Source: Gammaproteobacteria bacterium
Lineage (GTDB): Bacteria; Pseudomonadota; Gammaproteobacteria; Steroidobacterales; Foliamicaceae
DNA length: 64,000 nucleotides
Direction of reading: 5' to 3'
NCBI GenBank assembly: GCA_009845905.1
Contig: VXYS01000009.1
Span: forward strand, 516,325-580,324
Both the position numbers and the translations under genes were made by a program. Below, piece by piece: positions 10,504-19,873 of this stretch (within the stretch, counting starts at the first letter, position 1; each line of letters begins with the position of its first letter). The notes under the pieces are model-generated. The model did not search any database and was not told the origin of the DNA. It was given only the letters and a program-made list of their open reading frames with translations.

Positions 10504-13386
10504 ATGATCGGCGTTCCCGGCTGCCGGAAGTTCGCGGTCCTGTCGACCGTGGTTGCGCTTCTTGCACCGTCGGCGGCGTTTGCGCAGGACACGGCGCCCT
10601 CCGGGCCCGGCGAAACCGTGATCGAGGAAATCGTGGTGGTGGGTTCGCTCATCAAGCGCCGCGTCGTCTATGAGGGACGCGCGCCGGTGCAGACGCTGGA
10701 CGCGGAGTTGTTCGAGTCGGTAGGCGCCTCCCAGGCGGTGGACATTCTCGGAAGCCTGACCGCCAACACCGGCTCGTATCTCGCCACGCAGCAGAACTAT
10801 CTGCAGGGCGTTGCGCAATTCAGCCTGCGCGGCGTGGGGCTGTCTTCCACGCTCACGCTGATCAATGGACGCAGGGCCGGGTTCGCGCCGGTTTCCAACG
10901 ACGTGGGACAGAGTTTCTTCGATATCAACTCGCTGCCCGTGCTGCTGATCGAACGCGTCGAGATACTGCGCGACGGTGCTTCGGCCACCTACGGCTCGCA
11001 GGCGGTGGCGGGTGTCGCCAACATCGTTACCCGCAAGGGCTTTACCGGGCTGGAGATCACCGGCGGTTATCGATCCGCCAGCAACACGGCATACGACCTG
11101 GCTTTCGCCGCGGGTCTTGAGGCGCCACGCGGCCATGTCAGTCTTTACGGAGCCTGGCTCAGGCAGGACGAGAATTTTCGCACCGAGTTCGACTGGCTGA
11201 TCCCCAGGACCGTGGACCCGGACGGTGACGGGGACATTGTGGAAGGATCGTTCGATTCGGGCCGGGGATCGCCCGGCAGCTTCCGGCGCGCCGTGGCCAA
11301 TGTGGACGGCACCTATTCCCCGTATCAGGTCGGTGGCCTCGACACGCCCCGTTTCCCCGACCCCGATTGCCGGGCCGGAGGAGGCTATCCGAGCGGTTCG
11401 CTGTGCCGGATGGATTTCTCCGATCAACGAACAATGATCGCCGCCGAGCAGCGGGCCCAGTTTTTCGCCGACGCCGAGTTCGAGCTGGCCGGCGGGGCCA
11501 CGCTATTCTCGGAAATCGGCTATTCGGTCAACGAGGTGACGGACCGCGTGGGCAACATGCTGCTGTTCCGGGGCAACGTCGAGCGCACCAACGAGTTCTT
11601 CGTGCCCGCCAACCACCCCTTCAACTTCTGGACCGACCCGGACGACGATGGCGTTCTTGCCTATGTCCCGCCGTCGGACTGGAATCCCGAGGTGCACGAG
11701 GCGGTGCCGCTCGGTTATTTCGGCCGGCCGCTGGGCGCGGAGGCGGCCGGCGAAAACTCCGGCGACGAATTGCGCAAGTTCGACAATCTCAGGGCGATGA
11801 TCGGCCTCGATGCCGAATTGCCCGGCGGTTGGACGGGGCAGGGATACCTTGCGCGGGCGCAGACGGATTTGTCCGTGAATTCGGAACGCCACTGGGTGGC
11901 GGACGAGTTTGCCCGGGTCGTGGCTGAGGGGCTGTGGAATCCTTTCGGCACGCGCCTGGTCGCGCCGGACCTGGTCACGCCCAAGACCGTGGCCGGCGAC
12001 GGGCTGGCGCCGGCGCTGGCCGGCAGGCGCGCCGCCAACGAACCGGAGGTCCTGCAGCAGTTTCACAGCGTCCGGATGGAGACTGCGGAGAGCGTTCAGG
12101 ATGTGGTGGAGTTCGTGGCTTCGGGCGACCTGTTCGAGTGGCGCGGCCGGCCGGTATCGCTGGCCGCCGGCGCCCACTACCGCCATCTGCATTATTCGTA
12201 TCGGCCTGACCCGCTGAACGCCTCCGGTGAAGGTCCGCGGGAAATTCGCGACTTTCCCCGGGACGCGGACCAGCACGTATGGGCGGTATTCGCCGAGAGC
12301 CTGCTCTGGTTCGGCGACCGTGCGGAATTGCAGCTCGCCGCCCGTCACGAGCGCTACGATCAGGCCGGCAACACCACCGACCCGAAGATCGCCGCGCAGT
12401 TCTTCGCCAACGACTGGCTTTCGCTGCGCGCGTCCTGGGGCACATCCTTTCAGGCGCCCAGCGTGTTCCAGGCGGCCGGCAACATCAGTTCGCGCACGCT
12501 TACCGATCCCTTCCGATTCGACGGCCAGGGCGTCGGGCAATGCACGATCGGACCGTCGGGGGAAATCCTGAATCGCGGCGACAACTTCGCCCTCGCCACG
12601 GTGCTGCGCGGAGGGGGGCTCAAGCCCCAGACGGCGCGGTCGGCCAACTTCGGCCTGCTGTTGCGGCCCCTGGACAATTTCGCCGTGAGCCTGGATTTCT
12701 GGACGCTGGACTACCGCAGCGTCATTGCCCAAAGGCGCAGCTTTCAGGCGATCGTGGACGATGACTGTCGCGACGACGGCCGGCCCAACGACCCCCGGGT
12801 GCAACGCGATTCCTCGGGGCAGCTCAGCGTGGTGACCACCGATTACGAGAACGTCGGGGCGGTACGCAGCCGGGGCCTGGATGCCAACGCCTACTACGAC
12901 CTTGCATCGTCCGTGGGGGATTTCCGCATCAGCGCCGACGCCACCCTTTTGACCCGATTCGACGTGAATTCGGCCGGCGAGGGCTTTGTGGACCAGCTCG
13001 GCAACCGTAACGACACCAACGGCTTCGCACCCACTCCCGAGTTGCGGCTCAATCTCGGTCTCGCCTGGCGCCGCGGACCGCACTCAGCCGGCCTGACCGT
13101 GCGCTACGTGGATTCGTACAAGAACGACGAAGTCGCGTCCCTGCCGAAAATCTCCTCGTGGACGACGCTGGACGTGAACTACAGTTTTGACCTGGACAGC
13201 CTGTTCGGCGGCGAGGCCACGTTCTTCGTGGGCGCCCGAAACCTCACCGACGAGGATCCGCCGCCCTTACCCAGCGGCCGCGAGGGTGTTCACCGCTACA
13301 ACCTGCGCCCGGGTTACGACGGGTTCGTGCATGACATCAAGGGCCGCACGCTCTACGTCCGCTTCCGCTATCGCCCCTGGGGCTGA
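10504..13386 (+). CDS. TonB-dependent outer-membrane receptor
   Basis: A large (960-residue) TonB-dependent receptor. I prefer the ATG at 10504 because it leads straight into a signal peptide ending AAFAQ; an in-frame TTG at 10462 would add 14 residues before it. TonB-box-like EEIVVVGS is followed by a plug domain with QFSLRGVGLSSTLTLINGRR and VEILRDGASATYGSQAVAGVANIVT. The long barrel ends with FRYRPWG. This LINGRR/DGASATYGSQA style is typical of proteobacterial receptors for carbohydrates, peptides or natural products rather than siderophores. It lies directly behind the exported amine oxidase and is likely cotranscribed with it. Confidence 0.93.
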   Translation: MIGVPGCRKFAVLSTVVALLAPSAAFAQDTAPSGPGETVIEEIVVVGSLIKRRVVYEGRAPVQTLDAELFESVGASQAVDILGSLTANTGSYLATQQNYLQGVAQFSLRGVGLSSTLTLINGRRAGFAPVSNDVGQSFFDINSLPVLLIERVEILRDGASATYGSQAVAGVANIVTRKGFTGLEITGGYRSASNTAYDLAFAAGLEAPRGHVSLYGAWLRQDENFRTEFDWLIPRTVDPDGDGDIVEGSFDSGRGSPGSFRRAVANVDGTYSPYQVGGLDTPRFPDPDCRAGGGYPSGSLCRMDFSDQRTMIAAEQRAQFFADAEFELAGGATLFSEIGYSVNEVTDRVGNMLLFRGNVERTNEFFVPANHPFNFWTDPDDDGVLAYVPPSDWNPEVHEAVPLGYFGRPLGAEAAGENSGDELRKFDNLRAMIGLDAELPGGWTGQGYLARAQTDLSVNSERHWVADEFARVVAEGLWNPFGTRLVAPDLVTPKTVAGDGLAPALAGRRAANEPEVLQQFHSVRMETAESVQDVVEFVASGDLFEWRGRPVSLAAGAHYRHLHYSYRPDPLNASGEGPREIRDFPRDADQHVWAVFAESLLWFGDRAELQLAARHERYDQAGNTTDPKIAAQFFANDWLSLRASWGTSFQAPSVFQAAGNISSRTLTDPFRFDGQGVGQCTIGPSGEILNRGDNFALATVLRGGGLKPQTARSANFGLLLRPLDNFAVSLDFWTLDYRSVIAQRRSFQAIVDDDCRDDGRPNDPRVQRDSSGQLSVVTTDYENVGAVRSRGLDANAYYDLASSVGDFRISADATLLTRFDVNSAGEGFVDQLGNRNDTNGFAPTPELRLNLGLAWRRGPHSAGLTVRYVDSYKNDEVASLPKISSWTTLDVNYSFDLDSLFGGEATFFVGARNLTDEDPPPLPSGREGVHRYNLRPGYDGFVHDIKGRTLYVRFRYRPWG

Positions 13387-13405
13387 ACTCCCCGTTCCGG
13401 TCCGA

Positions 13406-13810
13406 TCAGTCCGCTATCCATGCGAGGACCATGTCCCTGAGCGCAACAATTCCGATGACGTTGCGCTCCCGGTCCACCACGAGCGCCCGGCGCAAGCCCA
13501 GGTTCGTCAGGTGACGGACCGCGTACCGGACCAGCATAGTGGCGGGGAGCGACACGACCGGTTTCGTCATCACCTCGTACACGTGAACGCGATCCGGAGC
13601 GCGATTCCGTGCAATGACCTCTCGGGCGATACCTTGTATATCGATCAATCCGGCTTCGTCGTCCGCGTCGCGGCGGTTGACGACCAGCGACGTAATCGAG
13701 TGGCTGCGCATCAGCGCGGCTGCGTCCGACACCGTGGCCAGCCCATCGATGCTCCTGACGTCGCCGATCATCACCTCGCTTACGCGAAGATTACGTTTGT
13801 CGGTGTTCAT
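13406..13810 (-). CDS. CBS-domain pair protein
   Basis: A 134-residue protein made of two CBS domains (about 10-65 and 75-132), a fold that senses adenine nucleotides. Typical features are VSEVMIGDVRSI, VSDAAALMRSHSITSLVV, VYEVMTKPVVSL and VVDRERNVIGIVALRDM. There is no attached enzymatic domain, so it should act on a partner. Its ATG overlaps the stop of the PII-like gene by four bases (ATGA), making it the last gene of the DUF1538 operon; a regulatory role there is inferred. Confidence 0.9.
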   Translation of the reverse strand: MNTDKRNLRVSEVMIGDVRSIDGLATVSDAAALMRSHSITSLVVNRRDADDEAGLIDIQGIAREVIARNRAPDRVHVYEVMTKPVVSLPATMLVRYAVRHLTNLGLRRALVVDRERNVIGIVALRDMVLAWIAD

Positions 13811-14157
13811 AGTTCCTCCTCCACCTCTTTCATCAGTGTCGGCAACTGGGTGCTCATGCCGACCGCGTCCTCGATGGCGATCTGAAACGCGACGCCGGCG
13901 CCCGGGTCGGTTTCAAAGCGCCCGGCGTCACGAATGCGTTCCAGTATTTCCCTTGCCCTTGCTTCCGCCACCAGGAACAGCAAAACGTCCCTCATGGACG
14001 TTAGTTCAAGCCCGAGGAAAGTCTTTTCGGGCTTTAGTCCTTCTCCGCGCACGCTGGTGATCACGGTCGCGCCCGTTGCACCGGCTTCGCGCGCGGCATC
14101 GATGATGGCGGCGGTCTTTTCGTCCGGAACCAGGGCGACAATGAGCTTCATGTACAT
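13807..14157 (-). CDS. PII-like nitrogen-regulator family protein
   Basis: A 116-residue protein with the PII-like ferredoxin fold. It begins MKLIVALVPDEKTAAIIDAAREAGATGATVI, followed by a loop region with RGEGL and a C-terminal half with ILERIRDAGRF. It lacks the full GlnB signature and uridylylation Tyr motif, so it is a divergent PII relative rather than GlnB or GlnK. Such proteins bind nucleotides or small metabolites and gate neighbouring transporters. Two possible starts exist, 14157 (ATG) and 14151 (ATG). It sits 12 bases behind the second DUF1538 gene. Confidence 0.8.
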   Translation of the reverse strand: MYMKLIVALVPDEKTAAIIDAAREAGATGATVITSVRGEGLKPEKTFLGLELTSMRDVLLFLVAEARAREILERIRDAGRFETDPGAGVAFQIAIEDAVGMSTQLPTLMKEVEEEL

Positions 14158-14169
14158 CGCTTGGTGCTC

Positions 14170-14940
14170 CTATTCTGCTTTTGGGCCGCGCAGGCGCGCG
14201 ATGGCGGACACCGCCATCGAGTAGGCGAGCACGGACATGATGGGAAAAACGCTGGCGAACGCGATCAGGCCGAAGCCGTCGATCAGGGGACTTCGACCGG
14301 GCACCGTGGCGGCCAGTCCGAGTCCCAGCGCGGCCAGCACCGGTACCGTCACGGTGGATGTGGTGACGCCGCCGCTGTCATATGCCAACGGGATGATGTT
14401 TCGGCCGGAACGAAAGGTCTGCACGATCACGACGGCGTAAGCGGCGATGATGTACCAGGGCAGAGGCGTGCCGGTCACGATCCGCAGGCAGCCCAGCGCC
14501 ACGCCGACGGCCACTCCCACAGCCACGGCCACTCGCAGCCCGTTGGCGGCTATCGAGCCCCCGGAAACTTCTTCCGCCTTGAGCGATACGGCGATCAGCG
14601 AAGGTTCCGCCACGGTCGTGGCGAAACCGATTGCCGCGGCGAACGCGTAGACCATGAGGTAGTCGTCCCAATGGACCACGGCGGACGCCGCGCCCTCGAG
14701 CGCAGCGGAAGTGAGTTGCACGGCCATGGTTTCCCCGATCGGGAACAACGCTTCCTCCAGGCCCACCAGAAACAGCGTGAGGCCCAGCAGTACAAACACG
14801 AAGCCCAGTGCGATCCGGCCCGGATTCGGCGCCGGCCGTCGCAACACAGCCGCCTGAAAGAGAAACAGAATGGCGACGATGGGCGCAACGTCCAACAGGG
14901 TGCCCAGCCCGGTTTGCAGCAGTATCGTCACGAATTCCAT
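14170..14940 (-). CDS. DUF1538 membrane protein, second copy
   Basis: A 256-residue integral membrane protein with about seven hydrophobic segments, matching the uncharacterised DUF1538 family. Key stretches are FVFVLLGLTLFLVGLEEALFPIG, VAEPSLIAV and the strongly conserved [14 protein letters not shown] followed by [22 protein letters not shown]. The same motifs recur in the gene before it, so the two are paralogues and may form a heteromeric membrane unit. The start codon overlaps the upstream stop by one base (TAATG). Transport of a small solute is the likely role; the substrate is unknown. Confidence 0.82.
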   Translation of the reverse strand: MEFVTILLQTGLGTLLDVAPIVAILFLFQAAVLRRPAPNPGRIALGFVFVLLGLTLFLVGLEEALFPIGETMAVQLTSAALEGAASAVVHWDDYLMVYAFAAAIGFATTVAEPSLIAVSLKAEEVSGGSIAANGLRVAVAVGVAVGVALGCLRIVTGTPLPWYIIAAYAVVIVQTFRSGRNIIPLAYDSGGVTTSTVTVPVLAALGLGLAATVPGRSPLIDGFGLIAFASVFPIMSVLAYSMAVSAIARLRGPKAE

Positions 14941-15692
14941 TACAGCACCATGCCGTATGCGAGCACGAAAATCATCGGTGTGAGACTGGCGAACGCGATC
15001 AGGCCGAAACCGTCCAGCATCGGATCGCGGCCCTTGATCGACGACGCCAAGCCCACGCCAAGCGCCGTGACCAGCGGCACCGTGATGGTGCTTGTGGTCA
15101 CGCCGCCCGAGTCGTATGCCACGCCGATAATCTCATCCGGTGCGAACAGCGTCATGAGCGTGACCAGCGCATAGCCGCCGATGATCAGGTAATGCAGCGG
15201 CCATCCCCTGAGAATGCGCAGCACGCCCAGCACGATCGCGAGGCCCACGGAAAAGGCGACTACCATGCGCAGCCGAAAGGCGTACGTGTTGCGCGCTTCC
15301 TCGCTGCCGGCGATTGCGCCCGCCTCGGCGGCTACCTCGGCGGCCTTGTCGCCCACCGCAATCAGGGCCGGTTCCGCCACCGTGGTCCCGAAGCCGAGGC
15401 AGAAGGCAAAGGCCAGGAGCGCGGCCGCGCTGCCCTTGTGAGCGAACGCGCGGGCAATCGCTTCTCCCAATGGAAACAGTCCCAGCTCCAGCCCCTGAAC
15501 GAAAAGCGCCAGCCCCAACACGACGCACACGAGCCCCAGCGCCACGCCGGCCAGGTCGGGGAATGGCTGCCGGATCACGGCGACCTGGAAGAATGCGATT
15601 ACGAGAATGATCGGCGCCAGGTCGCGCAACGCATCGGCGAGCCGTCGCCAGAGCGCCGTCAGTGCCGTGTGAAGCGGATTCCCGAACCGCAT
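14940..15692 (-). CDS. DUF1538 membrane protein, first copy
   Basis: A 250-residue integral membrane protein of the DUF1538 family and first gene of the four-gene module. It carries [42 protein letters not shown] and [14 protein letters not shown], then [23 protein letters not shown]. These align with the next gene almost block for block, apart from a longer cytoplasmic insertion here (about 120-145, [20 protein letters not shown]). The Ser/Thr/Gly-rich VTTST motif could line a pathway through the membrane. Function not established. Confidence 0.82.
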   Translation of the reverse strand: MRFGNPLHTALTALWRRLADALRDLAPIILVIAFFQVAVIRQPFPDLAGVALGLVCVVLGLALFVQGLELGLFPLGEAIARAFAHKGSAAALLAFAFCLGFGTTVAEPALIAVGDKAAEVAAEAGAIAGSEEARNTYAFRLRMVVAFSVGLAIVLGVLRILRGWPLHYLIIGGYALVTLMTLFAPDEIIGVAYDSGGVTTSTITVPLVTALGVGLASSIKGRDPMLDGFGLIAFASLTPMIFVLAYGMVL

Positions 15693-15766
15693 CCCTCAAT
15701 GCAGCCTTTTCGATGCTCCGATCCTGGAAAACGCCCTGGTGGCGGGGCCGGTTGTGAGCGAACCGC

Positions 15767-17200
15767 TCAGCCCATCTTCATTGTTTCGAAGAACGCCTTG
15801 TTGCGCTTGGTGTCGCGCATCTTGTCGATCAGGAATTCGGCGGCCGCAAGTTCGTCCATGGGATGCAGGAGCTTGCGCAGCACCCAGATCTTCTGGATTT
15901 CGTCATCCGCGGTAATCAGGTCTTCGCGCCGCGTGCCGGAGCGGTTGATGTTGATGGCGGGGAAGACGCGCTTCTCGGAAATCCGCCGGTCCAGGTGAAT
16001 CTCCGAGTTGCCGGTGCCCTTGAATTCCTCGTAAATCACCTCGTCCATCTTCGAGCCGGTGTCCACGAGCGCTGTGGCGAGGATGGTGAGGCTGCCGCCT
16101 TCCTCGATCTTGCGCGCTGCGCCGAAAAAACGCTTGGGACGCTGCAGGGCGGTGGCTTCGACACCGCCGGAGAGCACACGGCCGGATGAAGGCGTGACCG
16201 TGTTGTAGGCGCGCGCCAGCCTCGTAATCGAGTCCAGCAGGATCACGACGTCGCGGCGGTGTTCGGCCAGCCGGCGGGCCTTGTGCAGGACCATCTCGGC
16301 TACCTGCACGTGCCGTGTGGCCGGTTCGTCGAAGGTGCTGGACACCACTTCGCCACGCACCGTGCGCTGCATTTCCGTTACTTCCTCCGGACGCTCGTCG
16401 ATCAGCAGGACGATCAGAAAGGTTTCCGGGTAGTTCGCCGCAATCGACTGGGCGATGTTCTGCAGCAGCATGGTCTTTCCGGCCTTGGGTGGCGAAACGA
16501 TCAGACCGCGCTGTCCCTTGCCCACGGGAGCGGCCATGTCGATGATGCGCGAGGTCAGGTCCTCGGTGCTGCCGTTGCCCTGTTCGAGCGTGTAGCGTTC
16601 CTGCGGAAACAGCGGCGTGAGGTTTTCGAAAAGCACCTTGCCCTGGGAATTTGCCGGCGCTTCGAAATTGATCTTGTGCACTTTCAGGAGTGCGAAGTAG
16701 CGTTCGTTATCCAGCGGCGGCCGCACCAATGCCGCCAGGGTGTCGCCGGTACGCAAGTTGAATCGGCGGATCTGACCCGGCGCCACATAGATGTCGTCCG
16801 GCCCCGCAAGGTATGACTCGTCGGCCGAACGCAGGAAGCCGAAACCGTCCTGGAGTATTTCCAGAACGCCTTCGGCGTAGATGGACGCGCCCTCGTTGGC
16901 GTGTGCCTTGAGGACCGAAAAGATGATGTCCTGTTTGCGGGCCCGGGACAGGCTTTCCAGCCCCAGTTCGCGTCCCTGCTCCAGCACCTTGGCGACCGGC
17001 AGCTTCTTGAACTCGCCCAGCTTGAGCACGTGGCCGAGCTTTTCCAGTTGCTCGTCGGTGATCGTTTCCTCGGCCGTGAAGACGCCCACGTCGTCGTGTT
17101 GGCGGCCGTCCCGGCGCCGGCCTCGCGGTGCAGCGTTGGGGTTGCGGGGCCGCGGCCGTCGACCGCGCTGTCTTCCCGGGTTTCCGGCGTAATTTCTCAC
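15767..17200 (-). CDS. rho: Transcription termination factor Rho
   Basis: Rho is the hexameric RNA helicase that ends transcription at C-rich RNA. The protein has 477 residues, about 58 more than E. coli Rho. The core is highly conserved: RKQDIIF and [13 protein letters not shown] RNA-binding domain, Walker [18 protein letters not shown], Walker [16 protein letters not shown] and the KGTGN region. The extra residues are N-terminal: residues 1-33 contain 12 arginines with many Gly and Pro, then an acidic linker. The start is a GTG overlapping the trxA stop (GTGA), so translation is probably coupled to trxA. trxA-rho order is normal for gammaproteobacteria. Confidence 0.97.
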   Translation of the reverse strand: MRNYAGNPGRQRGRRPRPRNPNAAPRGRRRDGRQHDDVGVFTAEETITDEQLEKLGHVLKLGEFKKLPVAKVLEQGRELGLESLSRARKQDIIFSVLKAHANEGASIYAEGVLEILQDGFGFLRSADESYLAGPDDIYVAPGQIRRFNLRTGDTLAALVRPPLDNERYFALLKVHKINFEAPANSQGKVLFENLTPLFPQERYTLEQGNGSTEDLTSRIIDMAAPVGKGQRGLIVSPPKAGKTMLLQNIAQSIAANYPETFLIVLLIDERPEEVTEMQRTVRGEVVSSTFDEPATRHVQVAEMVLHKARRLAEHRRDVVILLDSITRLARAYNTVTPSSGRVLSGGVEATALQRPKRFFGAARKIEEGGSLTILATALVDTGSKMDEVIYEEFKGTGNSEIHLDRRISEKRVFPAININRSGTRREDLITADDEIQKIWVLRKLLHPMDELAAAEFLIDKMRDTKRNKAFFETMKMG

Positions 17201-17517
17201 AGTTTTTCTTCCAGCATCCTCGTGATCTGTTGCCGCGGCTGCGCCCCGACAACCTGCATTTCCACCTGCCCGTTCTTGAACAGGATCAGCGTGGGAATGC
17301 TGCGGACGTTGTATCGGAAGGCGGTCTGCTGGGCCTCATCGACGTTGAGTTTGACCACCTGCATCCGGCCTTCGTATTCGTCCGCAATCTGCTCCAGGAC
17401 GGGCGCGATCATCTTGCAGGGGCCGCACCACTCGGCCCAGAAATCAACCAGTACCGGCAATTCACTGTTCAGCACGTCGGCCTGGAAACTGTCTTCCGCT
17501 ACCTGGGTAACGCTCAT
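17197..17517 (-). CDS. trxA: Thioredoxin 1
   Basis: Thioredoxin is the small cytoplasmic dithiol protein that reduces disulfides in ribonucleotide reductase, PAPS reductase and others. The 106-residue protein has the WCGPCKM active site at Cys31 and Cys34, the conserved Asp in VDFWAEW and the cis-Pro loop RSIPTLILF. It is upstream of rho, overlapping it by four bases, and faces away from the rhlB-type gene, the same arrangement as in E. coli. A TAGAAT hexamer on the minus strand (17685-17690) might be its -10 box, but no convincing -35 goes with it. Confidence 0.97.
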   Translation of the reverse strand: MSVTQVAEDSFQADVLNSELPVLVDFWAEWCGPCKMIAPVLEQIADEYEGRMQVVKLNVDEAQQTAFRYNVRSIPTLILFKNGQVEMQVVGAQPRQQITRMLEEKL

Positions 17518-17794
17518 ATCGGGGTCTCCTCAAGAGGCATGTGGAGAAGAAAAATATCGACGAAGCCCCTCGCCTCGCCTGAAAAAAATCGTCGGCCCGC
17601 GTCGGTAATCTGCGAATGGTTCGAAAACGGCTGCGCCGGCTTGGAAAGGCGACGCGCCCCCGAACGATCTCGGGCGTGGCGGTCATTCTACATGAAAACT
17701 TGCGCGCCGGGTTGGCGCCTCACCTGGCTGGGCGCCAGTGCCGCACCTGGCTGGAGACGGCACTAAAATACGCAGCGTCGAAAAAGTCCGCACA

Positions 17795-19033
17795 TTGTCC
17801 GAAGAAACCGTTTATTTCGAATCGCTGGAGCTGCCGCCGGCCTTGCGCGCTGGAATAAAGCGCGCCGGGTTCGAGACACTGACACCGATACAGGCCCGCA
17901 CCCTGCCCTTGCTGATGGCCGGACGGGACGTGGCCGGACAGGCTCAGACCGGTACCGGCAAGACCGCCGCGTTTCTGCTGGCGCTGTTCGACCGGCTGCT
18001 CGGAAATCCGTCGCCGAAACGGAGCAAGACTTCGGCCCCGCGCGCGGTCGTGCTGGCGCCTACACGCGAACTGGCGCAGCAGATCGAGCGCGACGCGAGC
18101 CTGCTCGGAGGCGCCACTGGGCTGAGCATGATGGTCGTGTACGGCGGAGCGGCGTACAAGTCGCAGCGGGAACGCCTGGGCCGCGGCGTGGACGTGCTGA
18201 TCGGCACGCCCGGGCGGCTGCTCGACTACTACCGCCAGGGCGTGTTTTCCCTGCATGCCGTGGAAGTGATCGTGATCGACGAGGCGGACCGCATGTACGA
18301 CCTCGGCTTCATCCGCGACATCCGCTACGTGATGCGCCGCCTGCCGCCGCGAGAGAAGCGCCTGAGCATGCTGTTTTCCGCCACCCTGGGGTACCTGGTT
18401 CTGGAGTTGGCGACACAGCACCTGAACCAACCGGAAATCGTGCGGATCGAGCCGGACAAGAAGGTGGTCGACGAAGTGGAGCAATGGCTTTACTACCCGT
18501 CCAGCGAGGAAAAGGCGCCGCTTCTGGCCGCGCTCTTGTCGCGAAAGGAGGTGGAGCGCAGCATGGTCTTCGTCAACACGCGCAGGGAGGCCGACCACTT
18601 GGCCCGCTGGCTGGACAAGTGGGCCGGCACCGCGCAGGCGATTTCCGGCGACGTGCCGCAGACCAAGCGCATGCGCATGCTCAAGCACTTTCACGACGGC
18701 GAGCTTCCGGTGCTGGTCGCCACCGACGTCGCATCCAGGGGCCTGCACGTGCCCGACGTGAGCCACGTCTTCAACTACGACCTGCCGCAGAACCCGGAGG
18801 ACTACGTGCATCGAATCGGGCGAACGGCGCGGGCCGGCGAGATGGGTCACGCGGTGAGCTTTGCCTGCGAGCACTATGCCTATTCGCTGCCGGAAATCGA
18901 GACCTTCATCGGCCACTCGATTGAGCGAATGCCGATCGACCAGGACATGCTGGCGCCGTACATGCAGGCGCCGTCCCCAAGGGCATACCGCCGCAAGTCC
19001 CGGCACACGGGCGGCCGCGGACGCCGCCGCTAG
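17795..19033 (+). CDS. rhlB: DEAD-box ATP-dependent RNA helicase, RhlB type
   Basis: A DEAD-box helicase that unwinds short RNA duplexes; RhlB proper works with the RNA degradosome. Motifs in order are Q motif FETLTPIQ, Walker A AQTGTGKT, PTRELAQQ, TPGRLLDYY, DEAD in VIDEADRMYDLGF, SAT, and C-terminal VATDVASRGLHVPDV and HRIGRTARAG. The tail is short and basic. I chose TTG 17795, giving 412 residues starting MSEETVYFESLELPP; an upstream GTG at 17738 would add 19 residues with no family match, and a TAAAAT box at 17764-17769 would lie inside it. The position divergent from trxA-rho supports RhlB rather than RhlE. Confidence 0.88.
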   Translation: MSEETVYFESLELPPALRAGIKRAGFETLTPIQARTLPLLMAGRDVAGQAQTGTGKTAAFLLALFDRLLGNPSPKRSKTSAPRAVVLAPTRELAQQIERDASLLGGATGLSMMVVYGGAAYKSQRERLGRGVDVLIGTPGRLLDYYRQGVFSLHAVEVIVIDEADRMYDLGFIRDIRYVMRRLPPREKRLSMLFSATLGYLVLELATQHLNQPEIVRIEPDKKVVDEVEQWLYYPSSEEKAPLLAALLSRKEVERSMVFVNTRREADHLARWLDKWAGTAQAISGDVPQTKRMRMLKHFHDGELPVLVATDVASRGLHVPDVSHVFNYDLPQNPEDYVHRIGRTARAGEMGHAVSFACEHYAYSLPEIETFIGHSIERMPIDQDMLAPYMQAPSPRAYRRKSRHTGGRGRRR

Positions 19034-19040
19034 ACCATTC

Positions 19041-19859
19041 ATGAGTTCCGCGCGAGCGCCGGACCTGGCCGGCCTGATTGGGCCTGTCACCGGACTGGCC
19101 TGCGAAGCCGGTCGGCGCATCCTCGAGCTGTTCCGCTCGGATGTGCTGGGCGTGGACTACAAGCTGGACCGCACGCCGGTCACCGAAGCCGACCAGGCCG
19201 CGCACGATCACATCGTTGCCGGCCTCGAGCGCCTGACGCCGGGTATTCCGGTACTGTCGGAGGAGTCCGGCGCCGAACAGCATGCCAGGGAGCGCTCGGG
19301 ATGGGACTGGCATTGGCTGGTCGATCCGCTCGACGGCACCCGCGAGTTCATTCGCGGCGGCGAGGAATTCACCGTGAACATCGCGCTGATCCGCGGCAAA
19401 GCTCCGGTACTCGGGGTCGTGGACGCTCCGGCCAAGGGGGTCGTTTTCTTCGGTCATGAGGGCGGCGGCGCTCATTCCCGCACGGCGGATTCCGATACTC
19501 CCTCGCCGATTTCCGTCCGGCAACCTCCCGCCCAACCCCTGCGCGTGCTTGCCAGCCGCTCGCATGCCGGCTCGGCGCTGGAGCTTTACATCGGCGCGCT
19601 TGGATTAACGCACCGGCGGGCCATCTCCAGTTCGCTGAAGTTCTGTCTGATCGCGCGCGGCGAAGCGGACGTCTATCCGCGCATGTGGCCCATTTCGGAA
19701 TGGGATACGGCCGCCGGGCAAGCCGTGCTTGAGTGCGCGGGCGGCGCCGTATTCGACTTGCGGGGCAGGCGGCTGCGTTACGGCAAGGACTCGATCAGCG
19801 TTCCGCCGTTCATCGCCTGCGGCGACCCCGCACAGGACTGGCTCGACTACCTTCCGTAG
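19041..19859 (+). CDS. cysQ: 3'(2'),5'-bisphosphate nucleotidase CysQ
   Basis: CysQ removes the 3' phosphate from PAP, a by-product of sulfate assimilation. This 272-residue member of the inositol monophosphatase fold has the metal-binding motifs SEESG (about 70), WLVDPLDGTREFI (about 92-104) and SEWDTAAGQAVLE near 228. These are the three signatures of the lithium-sensitive phosphatase family, and the GTREFI form points to CysQ. The ATG at 19041 is seven bases behind the helicase stop, so the two share a transcript. Convergent with the next gene. Confidence 0.92.
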   Translation: MSSARAPDLAGLIGPVTGLACEAGRRILELFRSDVLGVDYKLDRTPVTEADQAAHDHIVAGLERLTPGIPVLSEESGAEQHARERSGWDWHWLVDPLDGTREFIRGGEEFTVNIALIRGKAPVLGVVDAPAKGVVFFGHEGGGAHSRTADSDTPSPISVRQPPAQPLRVLASRSHAGSALELYIGALGLTHRRAISSSLKFCLIARGEADVYPRMWPISEWDTAAGQAVLECAGGAVFDLRGRRLRYGKDSISVPPFIACGDPAQDWLDYLP

Positions 19860-19873
19860 CCTTCGCTCCCGGG

